A DNA stretch of 64,000 nucleotides from contig NZ_JAIRBB010000010.1 in the NCBI RefSeq assembly GCF_022008395.1, positions 47,479-111,478 of the forward strand, written 5' to 3'. Positions 44,858 to 54,207 of the stretch are shown piece by piece (position 1 is the stretch's first letter; every line of letters begins with the position of its first letter). A program made the position numbers and the translations under genes. The notes beneath the pieces are model-generated. The model saw only the letters and a program-made list of their open reading frames with translations, made no database searches and was not told the DNA's origin. The stretch comes from Aequorivita xiaoshiensis (lineage in GTDB: Bacteria > Bacteroidota > Bacteroidia > Flavobacteriales > Flavobacteriaceae).

Positions 44858-45427
44858 CTAGAAAGAAAATAAACTGGAAATTATTCTTTTTATAGACGCC
44901 CTTAAAATTTTAAGATCCTCCTTCATTGACCGTTGATAGTAATACTCCAAGTTCATCGAAACTTTATCTGGAAAAATTATATTGTCGTTATAATATTGGG
45001 GATTGTCTTGAGATTTTAACACACTTTCTTCACTGTAATACTTTAGGGCTGCCCAGCTAAATAGCCCAGGTTTTAAGGTTAGAATTTTTCTAGCCTCACC
45101 TTCTAGTTTATCATAATAACCGGGAATATCGGGACGTGGACCTACAAAACTCATTTGACCCAGTAAAATATTAATTAATTGTGGAAGTTCGTCTAATTTA
45201 TATTTTCGCAAAAAATCCCCAAAAGTAGAGATATCTCCATTTTTTGAAAAGGTTCGTATTTTAAAAATTGTAAAGGTTTTTCCGAATTGACCTATTCGCT
45301 TTTGCAAGAATATACCTTGACTTTTTGTATCAATTGAAGCAATTATAATTAAAAGTAAAATTAATAACCCAAAAATTAGCAGACCAATTATTGAAAAGAC
45401 TAAATCAAGAAGTCTTTTAGTTTTCAT
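44858..45427 (-). CDS. Bacterial sugar transferase (phosphoglycosyl transferase)
   Basis: 189-residue monotopic enzyme that loads a phosphosugar onto undecaprenyl phosphate. One re-entrant hydrophobic segment (about 9-30), FKIRTF (about 55-60), catalytic DELPQ (about 79-83) and FVGPRPDIPGYY (93-104) are family hallmarks. The C-terminal GLFSWAALKYYSEES part departs from the usual GITGWAQVNGR, so the substrate may differ from the PglC-like enzyme at 46030. It overlaps the PglD-like gene by eleven bases. Its 3' end meets the heptamer tract. Confidence 0.88.
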   Translation of the reverse strand: MKTKRLLDLVFSIIGLLIFGLLILLLIIIASIDTKSQGIFLQKRIGQFGKTFTIFKIRTFSKNGDISTFGDFLRKYKLDELPQLINILLGQMSFVGPRPDIPGYYDKLEGEARKILTLKPGLFSWAALKYYSEESVLKSQDNPQYYNDNIIFPDKVSMNLEYYYQRSMKEDLKILRASIKRIISSLFSF

Positions 45428-46028
45428 AGTGCTCCGTGTACTTGATAATTTTCGCAGGCGCGCCTACAACAACTGCAAAGTCAGGTACATCTCTAATAAC
45501 TACAGCTCCTGCACCAATTACCGCCCACTTTCCGATTTTTATTCCTTGTAAAACACTAGCGCCTATACCGATATGCGCTCCTTCCCCCACTACAACTTCC
45601 CCCGCTAAACTAGCATTTGGAGATATATGAACGAAATTTTTTAAAACACAATCGTGTTCTAATACAGCCCCACTATTTATGATACAGTGTTCCCCTATAG
45701 TTACATTAGCGTTAATTACTGTATTCGCCATTACAACGGAACCCACACCTAAAGAGGACCTTTGTGATATACTTGCTGTTTTATGAAACAACCTTCCAAA
45801 TGACACTTTTAAATTTAAACTAAGTATTTTTCGAGTGTTATTATTCCCAATTGAAATCACCCAATTACTTTGTGTGTCAACGTCTATATCTGAAAATTTT
45901 TTAACAGGTATATTAAAAATAGCTTCAGTTTTAGGATTATCATCGTAGATGACTTGAATTTCTTGATTCACTGATTCTGCTATATCGATAACAGATTTAC
46001 AATGCCCACTTGCCCCGTATAGAATCAT
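45417..46028 (-). CDS. PglD-like amino-sugar N-acetyltransferase
   Basis: 203 residues. N-terminal MILYGASGHCKSVIDI (1-16) is the PglD-type sugar-nucleotide half, followed by a left-handed beta-helix of hexapeptide repeats (about 90-190) and the end AVVVGAPAKIIKY. It would acetylate the 4-amino sugar from PglE with acetyl-CoA, giving UDP-N,N'-diacetylbacillosamine. One base separates it from the PglC-like gene; it overlaps the next gene by eleven bases. Confidence 0.9.
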   Translation of the reverse strand: MILYGASGHCKSVIDIAESVNQEIQVIYDDNPKTEAIFNIPVKKFSDIDVDTQSNWVISIGNNNTRKILSLNLKVSFGRLFHKTASISQRSSLGVGSVVMANTVINANVTIGEHCIINSGAVLEHDCVLKNFVHISPNASLAGEVVVGEGAHIGIGASVLQGIKIGKWAVIGAGAVVIRDVPDFAVVVGAPAKIIKYTEHYEN

Positions 46029-46029
46029 A

Positions 46030-46632
46030 CTAGTTTCCTTTAAATGATTCGGCAGTAACTTGCCCTTCTTGACTAATCCCTTCTTTTATAAATACTTTCT
46101 TAATCGTCATAAAAAATATTTTTACATCAAGTAAAAAAGTTTGATTATTAACATACCAAACATCATATTCGAACTTTTTTTTCCAAGATACAGTGTTTCT
46201 CCCATTTACTTGCGCCCAACCTGTTATCCCAGGCTTTACATCATGCCGATGGCGTTGAGTCTCATTATATAAAGGCAAGTACTCTGGTAATAACGGTCTT
46301 GGCCCGATAAAACTCATATCGCCCTTAAGCACATTAATAAGTTGTGGAATTTCGTCTAATGAAGTTTTTCTTACAAAGCTCCCAATTCTAGTTAAGCGCT
46401 CGGAATCGGGCAACAGATTGCCTTTAGAATCCTTTTTGTCGTTCATGCTTTTGAACTTAATTATTTTAAAAATTCTCTCGTTCTTACCCGGTCTGCGCTG
46501 AAAAAAGAAAGGCTTGCCATTATTTGCAATTGTCAAACCTAGAGTTACTAATATAAATATTGGAGACAAAACGACCAATCCTATAAAGGCAGCTAAAAAA
46601 TCGAAAAATGGTTTTAATATATTCTTATACAT
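46030..46632 (-). CDS. PglC-like phosphoglycosyl transferase
   Basis: 200 residues, single membrane-entering helix (about 8-32). KIIKFKSMND (46-55), the catalytic DEIPQLINVL (about 95-104), MSFIGPRPLLPEYL and GITGWAQVNGRN (about 140-151) match PglC closely. It would begin the repeat unit on undecaprenyl phosphate with the diacetylbacillosamine-type sugar. It directly precedes PglD in transcription. Two initiating transferases within 2 kb is unusual. Confidence 0.92.
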   Translation of the reverse strand: MYKNILKPFFDFLAAFIGLVVLSPIFILVTLGLTIANNGKPFFFQRRPGKNERIFKIIKFKSMNDKKDSKGNLLPDSERLTRIGSFVRKTSLDEIPQLINVLKGDMSFIGPRPLLPEYLPLYNETQRHRHDVKPGITGWAQVNGRNTVSWKKKFEYDVWYVNNQTFLLDVKIFFMTIKKVFIKEGISQEGQVTAESFKGN

Positions 46633-46734
46633 TTATTAAAGTCTAATGGCGTAAAATTACTTAAAAGGATTGACGATTAATTAGTAATTTTTAATTGAAT
46701 CATTTTCAATCGCTTTCATTGCCTATAAAAATAT

Positions 46735-47898
46735 TTAAGATATATTGTTTAAGCAGTTTTTATACTCTTTCAACAAAGCTTCCCATATTTCTTTTCTACT
46801 ATAGTTAACAACTATATTCCGTCTGGCATCTGATTTTAAATTCGAAAATAATTCAGCATCTGAAATTAAAAGTTGCATTGCCAAATATAGTTCTTCTGCA
46901 CTTTTAGGAGGTACTATTAATCCATTAACATTTTGATCTACAATTTCATTACAACCATTGATATCTGAGACGATACTCGGTAACCCCATTGCTCCAGCCT
47001 GCATAACTACATTAGGAAACCCTTCACGGTAACTAGGGAAAGTTAATGCATTAGCTATCGCAAAGTACGAACGCACGTCATTTTGATATCCCACTGAAAT
47101 AATTTGAGGAGTGTTTTCAACAAAGCTTAATGTATCTGCACTTAACGGATCCAAATCACTTTCTAAGGGTCCAACTAATAAAAGAGAGAGATTATCATGT
47201 CTTGTTAAAAGTTTTGTAAACGCTTCCACTAGTTCATTAATCCCTTTATCCTTCACCAATCGTCCTACAAATATGAAAACAAAGTTTTCCTGAGGAATCC
47301 CCAACTGATTTCGTAAATCAATTTTGTCTTTTTCGGCATATAAGTTCGGATTGAAATATTCTGTATCTATTCCATTACTACTACCATTTCCAATAATTGC
47401 AAGTTTAGAGGGATTAGAAAAATTTTCCTTTAAAATAAAATCATATAAGCCTTTTGAGTTTGGATAAACCTTGCTAGCAAAGCGGTAAGTTAATTTCTCA
47501 ACTAAATTTAGGATTATACGCTTTACCCCTTCAGCTTCCATTAATGGAAGACCAGCTACGGTATGCAATCTGTTAGGCACTCCTGCAAGCCAAGCTGCGA
47601 GCATTCCTACGATACCTGCTTTAGGAGTATGTGTATGCACAATTGCAGGCGATTCTTTTTTTAAGTATTTATACAGTTTAACCACCGCTTTTAAATCTTG
47701 CCAAGGGGTGATCTTTCGCGTCATTTCTATATAATAGGTATGGTAGTTGTTTTTCTCACCTAATGCATAGAGTTTTTCTTTATCTGCTGAAATAGCTGTA
47801 ACCTCAAAATAATCTTGCATAAACTCCAACTGTCCTTCAAGAAGTTTTTCAAGGGAAATTGGAACAGTTGTGATGCGGATGAGTTTGGGATATGGCAT
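46735..47898 (-). CDS. Family 4 glycosyltransferase, PglA-like
   Basis: 387 residues, GT-B fold. The N-terminal half has HTHTPKAGIVGMLAAWLAG (about 93-111) and RLHTVAGLPL typical of the enzyme acting after PglC; the C-terminal donor site reads FVGRLVKDKGINELVEAF (about 211-228) and PSYREGFPNVVMQAGAMG. In the family's E-x7-E motif the second Glu is Gln here. It would add the second sugar (GalNAc in the Campylobacter path). Confidence 0.88.
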   Translation of the reverse strand: MPYPKLIRITTVPISLEKLLEGQLEFMQDYFEVTAISADKEKLYALGEKNNYHTYYIEMTRKITPWQDLKAVVKLYKYLKKESPAIVHTHTPKAGIVGMLAAWLAGVPNRLHTVAGLPLMEAEGVKRIILNLVEKLTYRFASKVYPNSKGLYDFILKENFSNPSKLAIIGNGSSNGIDTEYFNPNLYAEKDKIDLRNQLGIPQENFVFIFVGRLVKDKGINELVEAFTKLLTRHDNLSLLLVGPLESDLDPLSADTLSFVENTPQIISVGYQNDVRSYFAIANALTFPSYREGFPNVVMQAGAMGLPSIVSDINGCNEIVDQNVNGLIVPPKSAEELYLAMQLLISDAELFSNLKSDARRNIVVNYSRKEIWEALLKEYKNCLNNIS

Positions 47899-47916
47899 TC
47901 TAATATAAAAATTTGT

Positions 47917-49020
47917 TTAGGTGTTTTTATTTAGTGAAAAAGAATCCTTATAAATTTTTAAGTAATTTTCAACCATTAATGAAGTATCAAATGATTTTAC
48001 ATGCTCTAAAGAATTTTTTACCATTTTATTTTTAAGTACTTCATCATTTTTAATTTCCAATATTTTTTTTGCTAAAGCTTTTGGATTTTTTGGTGGAAAT
48101 AGAAATATTGGGGATGGCACTATTTCTTTAATTCCAGCTACGTCAGATCCAATGAATGGTTTACCGGATGCCATTGATTCTAAAGTTACTCCAGATAACC
48201 CCTCGTGGTTACTCGAAAGTATATTTAAATCTACTGAATTCATCAGTGCATAAACATCTTTCCTTAACCCAAGAAAAGTAACCTTATTCGAAAACCCTGA
48301 GTCAATTACATGCTTTTTAATATCAGCTTCAGCTTTCCCTGTACCAACTAGAAATAAGTGTACTTCATCTGGTAAATTAGCTAGGGAGTCGATTAAAGAA
48401 ATTTGATCTTTTTGATAACCATCTAAACTTCCAACCATTAACAAATTGAACAAATTATAATTTAATTGATAGGTAGTTCCTTTATCAATTTCAGCTTTAA
48501 TTTGGCTTAAGTTTACGCCATTTTTTACCACAATAATTGGAAAATTTGTACCTATCCAATTTTCAAGATTTTCTTTAACCTTATTTGTGATTGCTATAAT
48601 ATTGGTATACCTCGAATAAATATGTTTTTCTATAAACCGTAAAAAACTAATGCTTCTTCTCTTATTATTTGCATTATGTTCTGTCTTTATTAAAATTACC
48701 GATTTTGGAATAAAGTATGATGCAATAGCCAACCAATACTGTGTTGGAAATAAATGAGCATGTACAATGTCGATTTTGTACTTTTTTATAAATATTATTA
48801 ATTTGAATATTTGAAAAGGATTGTAAAATGATCTATCTAAGCTGATAAATTTAATTTCAGAATCTGAAAGGATTTTTTCATATTTCTCAAAATTTTTTTC
48901 CGCATTCGAGATAATTAGGTAAACCTCGTTCCCTTCTTGTTTGAAGTAGGGAAGAATATCGGTTAATAATTTCTCTGCACCACCAGACCCTAAATTATTA
49001 ATATAATGTAATATTTTCAT
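47917..49020 (-). CDS. Family 4 glycosyltransferase
   Basis: 367 residues. INNLGSGGAEKLL (about 7-19) is the common GT4 acceptor loop, HAHLFPTQYW (about 92-101), MVGSLDGYQKDQISLI and the motif NHEGLSGVTLES with E-x7-E intact (about 272-283). One base separates it from the GT2 gene. Hexose donor not determinable. Confidence 0.9.
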   Translation of the reverse strand: MKILHYINNLGSGGAEKLLTDILPYFKQEGNEVYLIISNAEKNFEKYEKILSDSEIKFISLDRSFYNPFQIFKLIIFIKKYKIDIVHAHLFPTQYWLAIASYFIPKSVILIKTEHNANNKRRSISFLRFIEKHIYSRYTNIIAITNKVKENLENWIGTNFPIIVVKNGVNLSQIKAEIDKGTTYQLNYNLFNLLMVGSLDGYQKDQISLIDSLANLPDEVHLFLVGTGKAEADIKKHVIDSGFSNKVTFLGLRKDVYALMNSVDLNILSSNHEGLSGVTLESMASGKPFIGSDVAGIKEIVPSPIFLFPPKNPKALAKKILEIKNDEVLKNKMVKNSLEHVKSFDTSLMVENYLKIYKDSFSLNKNT

Positions 49021-49021
49021 T

Positions 49022-49903
49022 TTACTTATTGCTAATTTTATAACGGACGTAAATATTTAATATAATACTTAAAGGAAAGACCATCACATTTAAAAATGTT
49101 CTATTCTTCTCAGATAATATTCTCAGATCTTTAGAAAATATTGCTGATGACCCTATATGAATTGCATTCTTAAGGCGAATTGATACACTTTTTGAAAATT
49201 TATTATTTAACTTTCTGGCATAAGCAAAACCTCTTGGAGATTGCTTATATTGTTTAAAAATCGAATGTGAAGATCCTTCATCTTGATATTCCACAATACA
49301 ATAAACCTCATTCTCATAAATAAAATCGTATTTGGAACCTATTAAATTATATAAACATCCTAAAGGCACTAATTTCTCATTTTTATATTCGGGATAAGGA
49401 GGAAATTGTTTTACTATATCCGATTTTAAGACCACTTTTTTATCCCCACTACATTTATATTTTTCATAAATATCAATAAAATTTCCCTTAGCTATTTCTG
49501 GTAATTTTGAACCAATTATTTCTCCATCTTCCGTAGCGTCTAAACCTACAATTCCGGCTATTTTTTTAATTTTGCAAGCATTCCATTTATCCAATATTTT
49601 CTCAACAGCCTTATCAGGCATATAGTCGTCAGAATCGATACACACATTTAATTCTGTCTTTATCAATTTATAAGCTAAATTATGTCCTGTATGCATTCCA
49701 CCATTTTCCTTGTAACGGTATTCAATTTCTATCTTACCTTCTAATAGCCATTCTGAAACTATTTTGGATGTATTATCTATAGAGCCATCGTCTATAACTA
49801 ACCATACGAAGTCTTTATTGGTTTGATTGCATAAACTTTTATACAACCTCGATAACAAATGAGCTCTATTATAAGTTGGTGTAAATACTGTGAGCGTTTT
49901 CAT
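49022..49903 (-). CDS. Family 2 glycosyltransferase
   Basis: 293 residues: LTVFTPTYNRAHLLSRLY (4-21), IDDGSIDNTSKI (37-48) and CIDSDDYMPDKAV (about 91-103), with an extended GGMHTGHNLAYKL loop (about 68-80). The C-terminus is basic and weakly hydrophobic, perhaps for membrane contact. Its start overlaps the EpsG-like gene by four bases. Confidence 0.88.
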   Translation of the reverse strand: MKTLTVFTPTYNRAHLLSRLYKSLCNQTNKDFVWLVIDDGSIDNTSKIVSEWLLEGKIEIEYRYKENGGMHTGHNLAYKLIKTELNVCIDSDDYMPDKAVEKILDKWNACKIKKIAGIVGLDATEDGEIIGSKLPEIAKGNFIDIYEKYKCSGDKKVVLKSDIVKQFPPYPEYKNEKLVPLGCLYNLIGSKYDFIYENEVYCIVEYQDEGSSHSIFKQYKQSPRGFAYARKLNNKFSKSVSIRLKNAIHIGSSAIFSKDLRILSEKNRTFLNVMVFPLSIILNIYVRYKISNK

Positions 49904-50994
49904 AATAATAATAAGAGATTCATAAATAAAGTGAATGAGAAATAAGCTAATAATATTAATCCTAACTTTTTATGTTGTTTAGCGATAATATATTGTTTTA
50001 AAAGCGGATAAATAATTACTAAACTCATCATAAACCATGATAAATATGCAAAACGATTGGAAAAGTTTGCTCGGATCACTAAAACCCAAAAAGCATTTGT
50101 TAAAACGTAGGTGTTAAAAAGCCAAAAATAAATTTTGTCTTTAAATTTACGTTTAACAATGTAATACCATCCCGCAAATACAGCAGTAAATGAATACAAT
50201 AAGAAATCCCAACGAAACCCTGTACTTGAAAAGTTGTCACCATGTTTGTTTTCCTCTGTAAGGTAACTCATACGTTCATCATCAAACCCCAAATTGCCAA
50301 AAAAACTTTCAAAAAATCCGCCTCCTACCAAAGATAATGGTATGCACAGCAACCACAAATAAATCATTTTTTTAGGGTTATTATAAAAATTAGCTAAAAC
50401 AAAGGCAGCGGTAGGTATAATAATTGATTTATGAAAAGATATAGCTAAAAGTATAAGCAATATTTGTGATATCCTTTTTTCTCTTGAGATTGCCAAAAGA
50501 AATAATGACCCTGCAATTCCATTTCGAATTCCATTGGTGCCATACGCCCAAAATGAAAATGCTGTCACTAAAAATAGAAAACCGTAATACCAATAATTTC
50601 CAAACCATTTTCTACATACAACAACTAAAGGAAATATGTATAAACCTGCACATACTAAAAAGTAGGTATGTACAGACATAATCTGAGAAGATAATTTTGT
50701 AAAAACATGAAATGCGATGTCTTTACTACTCATAATTGGGGCACCAAGCGCATATTTATAAAAAATTTTACTATATGTTTTCATGTCACCAAAGTATGCA
50801 CCACTTATGGGACGCAGTCCCATATACAACCAAAGAAATACAAAATAAATCCATCCTATATTATTTATAAAACTCAAATTACTCTTACTGTGCATTGGTA
50901 AACTTTGTGTATTAACAAAAGTAAGAACAACCACGAATAGCATTAATAAGTAATAAGTATGTATATAAATTTCTAAAGGAATTAATTCAATCAT
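49900..50994 (-). CDS. EpsG family membrane protein, probable polysaccharide polymerase (Wzy role)
   Basis: 364 residues, ten to eleven membrane helices. The EpsG pattern is visible: LYMGLRPISGAYFGDMKTYSKIF in two parts (about 56-78) and GTNGIRNGIAGSLFLLAIS (about 153-171), with Arg/Asp residues in periplasmic loops, then KSIIIPTAAFVL. It would join flipped repeat units in the periplasm. It is the only polymerase candidate in the window. Four-base overlaps on both sides. Confidence 0.85.
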   Translation of the reverse strand: MIELIPLEIYIHTYYLLMLFVVVLTFVNTQSLPMHSKSNLSFINNIGWIYFVFLWLYMGLRPISGAYFGDMKTYSKIFYKYALGAPIMSSKDIAFHVFTKLSSQIMSVHTYFLVCAGLYIFPLVVVCRKWFGNYWYYGFLFLVTAFSFWAYGTNGIRNGIAGSLFLLAISREKRISQILLILLAISFHKSIIIPTAAFVLANFYNNPKKMIYLWLLCIPLSLVGGGFFESFFGNLGFDDERMSYLTEENKHGDNFSSTGFRWDFLLYSFTAVFAGWYYIVKRKFKDKIYFWLFNTYVLTNAFWVLVIRANFSNRFAYLSWFMMSLVIIYPLLKQYIIAKQHKKLGLILLAYFSFTLFMNLLLLL

Positions 50995-52097
50995 ATAACA
51001 CTTTTAATTAAATTATTCCATTCACCCATAACTGCGTTAGCTGAGTATTTATAAACACTGTTTTTAGCCCGATGCCCAAAATCCCTCCTAACTTCGGGAT
51101 TCTCTATCAGTAGAGTAAGCTTATCAGCAAATTCATTTATACATTGATCCTTTATCAATATTCCATTACGATTGTTTTGTATAATATTTCTAGGACCATT
51201 GGGGCAATCGTAACTAATTATAGGTAAACCTACGCTTTGTGCTTCCAACAAAACCATGGGAAAACATTCGTTTGCCGAGGTCATAGCAAATATAGAAGCT
51301 TTTTGCATTTCCGCTGTAAGTTGAGTGGTTGCCCCCATTAATTTTATACGCGGAATATTATCTTTACGAATCTGTTCAGTTAATTCTTTAGATAATTGTA
51401 CATCGCCGTCTCCAAAAATTTTTACTTGCCAATCAGGAAATTTATCTGCAATTAAACTCCATGCCTCTATAAGATGATTAAATTGTTTAACTCCCGAAAT
51501 TCGACCAGCGCCGATTATAGTATTATCTCGACGGAATGTGGTTAAACCTTCCTTCAACTTTATGAAGTTGGGAATTACCACTAGATTTTTAAAGTTATAA
51601 TACTTTTTTTCATCCTCATTTAAAACAACTACAGCATCATACTTATTGAATTGTTTAAAGAGAAAGTTATTTAGAGTATTTAATATTTTATTTCGCTTCC
51701 GTTTTAAGATGACCCCAGAAAAGTGAAACTCTTTAATTATAGGTGCTTTTTTTACAATTAATGGTAAAAAATATTGTTCGGGAGAAAACCCCGCAGATAT
51801 AACAACATCCGGTTCTAAAACACGGATTTGTTTTTTCAACTTGAAGAAGTGTTTTAAAGCTTTTAGTAAATTTAAAGGGTGAAAATAACTTTTTCCTTTA
51901 AGATAATTCACGCCTAAATTTATATGTGTTAATTTTTCACTTAATCGATAAACAAATGGTTGTCCTTCTACATGTTGAGTAGTAATAAGCGTTACATTGT
52001 ATTCGTAATTTTCTATAAAATGATTTATCTTTAATGAAAGCATTTTTTCAATACCTCCATGTTTATGAAACTGATCTATTAAATAAACAATTTTCAT
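50991..52097 (-). CDS. Family 4 glycosyltransferase
   Basis: 368 residues with YLIDQFHKHGGIEKMLSLK (about 5-23), IIGAGRISGVKQFNHLIEAW (about 194-213), GDGDVQ, and the E-x7-E motif NECFPMVLLEAQSVG (about 283-297). It shares layout and CPNGPRNII (binding loop) with the next gene, CPHGPGDII, so the pair looks like an old duplication. Four-base overlaps on both sides. Confidence 0.9.
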   Translation of the reverse strand: MKIVYLIDQFHKHGGIEKMLSLKINHFIENYEYNVTLITTQHVEGQPFVYRLSEKLTHINLGVNYLKGKSYFHPLNLLKALKHFFKLKKQIRVLEPDVVISAGFSPEQYFLPLIVKKAPIIKEFHFSGVILKRKRNKILNTLNNFLFKQFNKYDAVVVLNEDEKKYYNFKNLVVIPNFIKLKEGLTTFRRDNTIIGAGRISGVKQFNHLIEAWSLIADKFPDWQVKIFGDGDVQLSKELTEQIRKDNIPRIKLMGATTQLTAEMQKASIFAMTSANECFPMVLLEAQSVGLPIISYDCPNGPRNIIQNNRNGILIKDQCINEFADKLTLLIENPEVRRDFGHRAKNSVYKYSANAVMGEWNNLIKSVI

Positions 52098-53197
52098 ACT
52101 AAAAGCGTTTTAAAAAGTTTATCCCACTGGTCCACAATATGCTCAGGTAAGTAACGCTTTACGTTTCTACGAGCCTTTACCCCTATTTGCAATAAATTTT
52201 CAGGATTTTGAATTAGGCCAATAATCCTATTTGCAAATTCATCAACATTTCCATTTTCAATTAAGTATCCATCCTCGCCATTGGTAATGATATCCCCTGG
52301 GCCATGAGGACAGTCGTATGAAATACAAGGCAATCCATAGGCCATCGCCTCAATCAACACCATACCAAACCCCTCCGACCTCGAAGGAAGAACCAACATA
52401 GCTGCTTTAGCATAGGCCTCTTCTATATTGGGTATTGGGTCATTAAAAGTTACACTAGACGATATCCGCAATTGATTAGATAATTCCACCAATTTACATT
52501 CGGGGTTTTTTTTACCATAAATCATAAGTTTCCAATCGGGAAATTGCTCATTCACTTTTTTCCAACTTTGAAGTAATAAATCATACCCTTTATTATAACT
52601 ATGACTCCCAACCGCAAGTATTGTTTTAGGTAATTTGGTTTTTTGAAGCAGTTCTTTAGGATAAAATGAAAGTGGATTAGGAATTACTTCTAAATTTCCA
52701 TCTTTCCACTCCTTTAAATTTCCATTTGTCAACACCACAAACTTATCAAATTTAGTGGCAGCCCAACGCATTAAAAAGTATGTAAACTTATTTTTTAACT
52801 TTTGAAAAAAACCTTTATTTGCCGTATTAAAGTTTAGAGAGACAGATGCGTGCCTTTCATATATAATTGGAGGTTTACTTTTCAATATTTGCGGTAATAT
52901 AAAACCCTTTAATCCATCGTCGCAAACAGAAATTATATCAGGTTTAAAAGATTTAATAATGTCTCTTATCCCTCGTTTGTATTTCAAAAAGTAAGCCAAT
53001 GGATTCCCTGATACGTCAATACTAACGAATTTTATTTTTGGTGAGAATTGATAAAAAGGTTCCTTTAAATCATTTAAAGAAAGTATTGTTATATCGTAAT
53101 TATAGTGTTCAGCCAAATATGAAGCCTTTATAGACAACACACGCTCCAACCCCCCAGAACCATGAATACCATTAGTTATGTAAAGCAATTTTACCAT
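52094..53197 (-). CDS. Family 4 glycosyltransferase
   Basis: 367 residues: YITNGIHGSGGLERVLSIK (about 6-24), YERHAS (about 131-136), LAVGSHSYNKGYDLLLQSW (about 194-212) and SRSEGFGMVLIEAMAYG with E-x7-E. First gene of the leftward glycosyltransferase run 53.2-46.7 kb. Resembles the 50991 gene. No promoter element stood out in the 196 bases upstream. Confidence 0.9.
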   Translation of the reverse strand: MVKLLYITNGIHGSGGLERVLSIKASYLAEHYNYDITILSLNDLKEPFYQFSPKIKFVSIDVSGNPLAYFLKYKRGIRDIIKSFKPDIISVCDDGLKGFILPQILKSKPPIIYERHASVSLNFNTANKGFFQKLKNKFTYFLMRWAATKFDKFVVLTNGNLKEWKDGNLEVIPNPLSFYPKELLQKTKLPKTILAVGSHSYNKGYDLLLQSWKKVNEQFPDWKLMIYGKKNPECKLVELSNQLRISSSVTFNDPIPNIEEAYAKAAMLVLPSRSEGFGMVLIEAMAYGLPCISYDCPHGPGDIITNGEDGYLIENGNVDEFANRIIGLIQNPENLLQIGVKARRNVKRYLPEHIVDQWDKLFKTLLV

Positions 53198-53303
53198 AGT
53201 TGGGGTAGAAATATGTTAAATAAAATATTCATATTAAAAATTTAACATTGAAAATAAGGCAAATACGTATGAAACTAATTAAAAAACATTCAAACCATAC
53301 CAT

Positions 53304-53347
53304 AAAAAAATGGTCCTTTTTGAGTTTCAAAAAAGACCATTTTAAAT
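53304..53347 (-). terminator. Terminator of the outer-membrane protein gene
   Basis: On the minus strand AAAATGGTC pairs with GACCATTTT around a loop of about 20 bases, with seven T after it. It isolates the glycan operon from the gene at 53394. Confidence 0.75.
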
Positions 53348-53393
53348 CATACTAAATAATGGCCAATGCCAGTTAAATTATTTAATGAGAGAA

Positions 53394-54062
53394 TTAATTG
53401 TCATAATACCAGTCTGCGTGCTCTTCTCTATTACCAAAGCTTACACTTACTCCTACACTTAAATTAACTAAACCACCTGTTTCGTGTTTATAACCAAGGT
53501 CGAAAAGCTCCCCTCCATAAGAGTAATGCTGCTTTATATTAGCCATATAAGAAAAATCTGCAAACAAGGCAATGTTATCTGTTATTCTAAATTGAGGTGT
53601 AAAACCAACAATAATATTTCCTATGTGATCTGTTCCGGTAACAGTACTCGGGTTAGCAAAAGTCACACCAGCACCTAAGTGAAATAAAAGACCAATATTT
53701 TCTTTGAATTCACCTTCAACATTGGCTACCTTCCAAACATTAGCAACCCCTTCAATGGCAACTCTATTGTATTTCACCCCACCACCTTGTACTTCTGGGT
53801 TTTCAAAGTTTAAGAATGAATAATGTGCTCTAACGCCATATTTCTCAGTTATCATATAACGCACACCAGCTTGAAATTGCTTAAACGCCCCGTCATAATC
53901 TCCTAATTCTACAAATTTATTTGGAGCTAAAGGAACGTGATATCCTGTTTGGGCTTCTATAGACCAATTGTTGTATTGTCTATCACCTTTTTGTGCTGTT
54001 GCTGTTATGCCAATCAATAAGAATGCGGCAATTGAAAGAAACTTGATATTCACTAACTTCAT
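53394..54062 (-). CDS. Outer-membrane beta-barrel protein
   Basis: 222 residues with a signal peptide ending in TATAQ (about residue 23). Repeated amphipathic strands with aromatic ends (GVRYMITEKYGVRAHY about 66-81, FTPQFRITDNIALFADFSY about 158-176, VNLSVGVSVSFG near the C-terminus) indicate an eight-stranded OmpA-like/OprF-like barrel. No peptidoglycan-binding OmpA domain follows. Monocistronic with its own terminator. TACTTTTG at 54121-54128 (minus strand) is a candidate -7 element. Confidence 0.8.
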   Translation of the reverse strand: MKLVNIKFLSIAAFLLIGITATAQKGDRQYNNWSIEAQTGYHVPLAPNKFVELGDYDGAFKQFQAGVRYMITEKYGVRAHYSFLNFENPEVQGGGVKYNRVAIEGVANVWKVANVEGEFKENIGLLFHLGAGVTFANPSTVTGTDHIGNIIVGFTPQFRITDNIALFADFSYMANIKQHYSYGGELFDLGYKHETGGLVNLSVGVSVSFGNREEHADWYYDN

Positions 54063-54207
54063 GTTGATTAGTTTAAAAGTATTACAATTTTATTTTATAA
54101 AAATTCAAATTAATAAGTGGCAAAAGTAAGATAATTTTTATTGAATGCTAATCTTATTAACACTAAATTGTTTCTAATTTAATATTTGGGTTAATTACCG
54201 GAAATAT

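Noticed and set aside
44638..44895. Open frames of 75-85 codons with MSYVLRL-like repeats, as a repeat protein
   Set aside because: They are a by-product of the 7-nt DNA repeat read over 21 bases; several frames give similar peptides, and they run into the opposite-strand sugar transferase gene.
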